From contig JANWVF010000132.1 of the NCBI GenBank assembly GCA_025056965.1, positions 1-56,199 of the forward strand: DNA of 56,199 nt, in the 5' to 3' direction. The position numbers were made by a program, and so were the translations under genes. Below the pieces are notes generated by a model. That model saw nothing but the letters and a program-made list of their open reading frames with translations. It was not told the DNA's origin and did not search any database. This stretch comes from Thermoflexales bacterium (GTDB lineage: Bacteria > Chloroflexota > Anaerolineae > J036 > Brachytrichaceae). Positions 54,201 through 56,199 of this stretch are shown piece by piece; position 1 is the stretch's first letter, and each line of letters begins with the position of its first letter.

Positions 54201-56199
54201 GTCGGCATCGGTCGTGATGGTGACCGAGAACACCTCGGTGTCGCTGGGGACGGAGCTGTAATACAGCCCGCCATACTGATCCTGCTCCTGAGTCGTGAAC
54301 CACTGGCGTCGGTTGAACGACACGACGACCGGAATGTTCGGCTGCGGCTGGCCTTCCCAGTTCACCGCGATCACCTCGGCGGCAACTTCTTCACCGGCGT
54401 TGAAGACGTAGCCGCGCGGGGCGATGCCGAAGTACGCTGTGCCTTTGTGGACGATGACCTCGGTGCGCGCCGAGATGCTCTGATCGTTGATGTCGGTCAC
54501 GTTGACTTCTAAGGTGAAGCGCCCGCTGGTCTTGCGCTTGCTCAGATCGGCCGGCAAGCGCAGCGTCAATCGCCCTTGGGCGTCGGTGACGCCTTCGCCG
54601 CTGGCGACCGGCTCGTTGAAGCCGAAGAAACGGCCTGGGCTGTAGTCGAAGTCACCGAAGACATAGCCGCCCACACCGGTATAGCGGTCAAAGAAATAGT
54701 CGCTAGCCAGCAAAGACCAGTACACCTGCGCGCCTGCGACGTTGCCGCCGAAGAAATACTGGGCGCTCACCGTGGCGTTGATCGTCTCGCCGTCTAGGTA
54801 GTCCACCTTGTCGGTCGCTACCGTCACCTCAAATTCAGGTGGGCGATACGCGGCCACGAGGAACGGCACGCCGTAGTAGCTGCACGGCGGGTCGTCTTTG
54901 CCGGGATTAGTCCGCGGAACGCAGACTTGGATGTAGTACTGGCCGGTGACTGCGCCGTTGCCCAGCGCAAATTGGCCGTCGAAGCCCCCGTTGCCGTCCA
55001 GCGGCACGGTCGCGCTGAACACTTGTTGGCCCTGGCTGTTGAAAATGGATAGGTTGACCTGAGCGACGTCGGCCGGCACGGCGTAGCGCGCGTCGTCATC
55101 GCGGCGCACGATGCCCTTGTAGAACACCATTTGGCCAGGGCGATAGATCGGGCGGTCGGTGTAAACGTAGGCGAAGAACGGCTCGGCTTGATAGCGCCCG
55201 GGCAGGTTGAAATCGTAGATGTTGATGCCGTAGGACATCTCGCTCCAGGCGATGCCGAACAGACCTGACATGCCGGGCTCGCCGACCAGCGCGTAAAGCG
55301 TGTTGTAAGGCCGGTAGCTCTCGGGGAAGGTGACGAAAGCTTGGCCGGCCTCTTCGCCGCTGCCGGTCGTTGTAGAAGCGATCTCGGCGAACGTGTGATC
55401 GCGGAAGGAGACCGGCACGCCCGACAGCGGCGCGCCGGTGTTCAAGTTGGTCACCCAGGCCAGCCCTTCTCGGTCGCCGCGCTTCAGCCCGATGTGCAGG
55501 TTAGTGACGATGAGGATGTGGCGAATGGGCTGAAAGTCGCGGTCGAGGGCGACCAGCTCCGGCGCGCTGACTTCGAGCATGTAGATGCCGGGGGACAGCG
55601 CGCCGCCGTCCTCTCTAAGCGACACTTTGTAGTTGGCCGATTCGTTCAAGCCGGCCGTCGTCATCACCGACCACCGCCGTATCAACTGGTCGGCGCCGGG
55701 CTTGAAGGCGCGCAAGTTTTCGTAGGCGTTGAGCGCGCCGGTGACGTCGTAGAACTGCTGGGGGGTCAGCGCGATCAGCGTGAACTCTAGCCGGGTGACG
55801 TTGCGATACAGCACGAACAACTGTGTCGGCTGCGCAGCGTTGTAGGTGCCGATGAAGCCGTCGCTCTGCACCACGACTGCAGGTGGCAGCGGACCAGTGG
55901 AGAAGCGCACCTCGGTATCTTGGCCGATTTTGACGCCGTAGATGTCGGCCATGTCGCCGCCAATGCGCACGCGATATGCAGTAGAGGGCTTGAGGTCAAC
56001 ATTGAGCAAGAACTCGTTGCTCAAGTCGTCGTAGTAGCTATATGCGTTGGTCAGCGTGATGGGCGGGTCGAAAGTTAGGTTGGCGATGATGGTGGGCACA
56101 GACATCGGCGCGCTGAAGCGGATGGAGAAGCCCTCGTCTTGCGGGGCACGCTCCTGGCCGTTAGTCGGGCGCGTGGACACGACGGAAGGGAGAGGCACC
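51273..56199 (-). CDS. Alpha-2-macroglobulin family protein without thioester (C-terminal 1641 residues)
   Basis: The upstream end of this gene is beyond the right edge. The visible part has the bacterial macroglobulin build. An Ig-like/Big_5 domain is at about 1-110, followed by MG domains (YVYTDRPIYRPGQMVFYKG near 345 is the MG2/MG3 signature). A bait-like Gly-rich stretch (AKGGGGGGEAVANAQFVR) lies near 915-932 and the ANATO-like TTWRMTARAITPDTRVGEA segment near 965. The alpha-helical thioester domain is at about 1120-1400, then the receptor-binding-like end. At the thioester position the sequence reads YPYESADWAAS in place of YPYGCxEQ, so no covalent trap can form. Such proteins are thought to inhibit foreign proteases at the cell surface. 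Confidence 0.88.
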   Translation of the reverse strand, partial: VPLPSVVSTRPTNGQERAPQDEGFSIRFSAPMSVPTIIANLTFDPPITLTNAYSYYDDLSNEFLLNVDLKPSTAYRVRIGGDMADIYGVKIGQDTEVRFSTGPLPPAVVVQSDGFIGTYNAAQPTQLFVLYRNVTRLEFTLIALTPQQFYDVTGALNAYENLRAFKPGADQLIRRWSVMTTAGLNESANYKVSLREDGGALSPGIYMLEVSAPELVALDRDFQPIRHILIVTNLHIGLKRGDREGLAWVTNLNTGAPLSGVPVSFRDHTFAEIASTTTGSGEEAGQAFVTFPESYRPYNTLYALVGEPGMSGLFGIAWSEMSYGINIYDFNLPGRYQAEPFFAYVYTDRPIYRPGQMVFYKGIVRRDDDARYAVPADVAQVNLSIFNSQGQQVFSATVPLDGNGGFDGQFALGNGAVTGQYYIQVCVPRTNPGKDDPPCSYYGVPFLVAAYRPPEFEVTVATDKVDYLDGETINATVSAQYFFGGNVAGAQVYWSLLASDYFFDRYTGVGGYVFGDFDYSPGRFFGFNEPVASGEGVTDAQGRLTLRLPADLSKRKTSGRFTLEVNVTDINDQSISARTEVIVHKGTAYFGIAPRGYVFNAGEEVAAEVIAVNWEGQPQPNIPVVVSFNRRQWFTTQEQDQYGGLYYSSVPSDTEVFSVTITTDADGKAAASFRPEAGGEYYIVAASPRGSAPAVAAGTSVYVSSDREYVAWRIENNDRIELKADKRSYRVGETARVLVPSPFQGATTALLTIERGGFIQRKTITLRTNSDVLDIPIEPSFAPNVYVSVMLVKGVDNRNPVPAYRLGYTQFAVEPTQFALNIEITPDRPQYAPRDTATYDIRVTDVAGNPVQAELSLALVDKAVLSLADSNVQPILDAFYGQRPLSVRTASTLNVNVDRITERMTAAQAKGGGGGGEAVANAQFVRSNFKDTAYWNAIVRTDESGRARVQIILPDNLTTWRMTARAITPDTRVGEATKDVVSTKPLLVRPVTPRFFVAGDMVTIGAVVNNNTTADLGVQVALVSTGLTLIGGDAIQQVNVKAGGTARVDWTVIVQEPPVGTAASAEITMTVTGGGLQDSVQPGVFGRPNGIPVLRYAAPETVGTAGDLGEPGRKLELVALPPRLNTGQGDLTVRADTGLGAAAAKGVEALESYPYESADWAASRLIVNLALAQAGIQPTNGAAALQNDVAATLQRLYGQQNSDGGWGWWTGSSDPMISAHVVLAMSRAQQAGFPVDEATLNRAHFYLNEQLKPPSDLNDATAANRQAYILFAQAESGRGDSGRLGALYENRAKLSHYGQALLAMALDRVNPGDARIKTLLADIQSAAISSATGISWQERERDWANFFSDTRSTAIVLAALARLDAGSALVPNVVRWLMAAREGSGWSTTQETEWAIVAFAEWIGATGERRSAFDWRVTLNDQSLLRGQADPQGQSVEAVVPVAGLLQNQANELVFERGAGQGRLYYTAHLRAYLPADTAPAINRGIVIARKYELADCTPTLDKPCPAISSARVGQNVRVRLTIVAPNDLYYVRVTDPLPGGAEAVDTSLKTSQTIYPSNESFVPAFGSKVGWGWWYFTHREVYDDRVAVFASYLPAGTYEYTYVIRPSIVGQFKVMPASVEQTYFPEVFGRSDGAAFTIQR

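Overview
The window is a GC-rich bacterial chromosome segment with no rRNA, tRNA, phage or complete insertion-sequence genes. Gene content points to the Chloroflexota, probably an Anaerolineae-type lineage. The indicators are an Agl23/TIGR03663-type membrane glycosyltransferase, an R3H-domain Ycf45-like ATPase, sortase plus lipoproteins with long Pro/Thr linkers, a short archaeal-type prolyl-tRNA synthetase, and isopentenyl phosphate kinase (known from Roseiflexus). This assignment is inference from gene content and not a database result.

Layout. (1) 1-5554, minus strand: the 5' part of purH, purN, an SH3-domain lipoprotein, a small membrane protein and a molybdopterin hydroxylase large subunit without its partner subunits. 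(2) 5555-6258: a gene-free stretch holding a 144-bp element with perfect 15-bp terminal inverted repeats and 12-bp flanking direct repeats (MITE-like). (3) 6259-9882, plus strand: yqeY, a PgpH-type c-di-AMP phosphodiesterase, ybeY and a small membrane protein. (4) 9908-19132, minus strand: GNAT, R3H ATPase, tmk, sortase and two membrane glycosyltransferases, the last fused to an NHL propeller. (5) 19273-25269: M20 peptidase, proS, pterin carbinolamine dehydratase, a GNAT gene broken by an in-frame TGA, and an MTA/SAH-deaminase-type amidohydrolase fused to a CYTH domain.

(6) 25311-38540, plus strand: a strong promoter and a manganese (yybP-ykoY) riboswitch with a terminator platform lead into a CaCA cation exchanger. 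Two tandem mrp cation/proton antiporter gene sets follow, mrpAB-C-D-F-G and mrpAB-C-D-E-F-G. The first set lacks mrpE. The tight spacing suggests an ion-homeostasis super-operon. (7) 38646-45317: SIS-domain isomerase, PIG-L deacetylase, SLC13-type transporter with TrkA-C domains, a WD40-like propeller, an FHA protein, and isopentenyl phosphate kinase on the opposite strand.

(8) 45527-51256, plus strand: a copper-handling cluster of a His-rich small membrane protein, CopD, a CopC-MbnP fusion, a lipoprotein cytochrome c, a SCO-like redoxin and an MbnH-type di-heme enzyme, closed by a strong intrinsic terminator. MbnH/MbnP pairs elsewhere oxidise a tryptophan to kynurenine to build a copper site. 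Here the substrate protein is fused to CopC and sits among copper import and redox genes, with no methanobactin genes in the window. I regard this as the most interesting system in the window. (9) 51273 to the end, minus strand: a large alpha-2-macroglobulin-like protein without the thioester motif, cut by the window edge.
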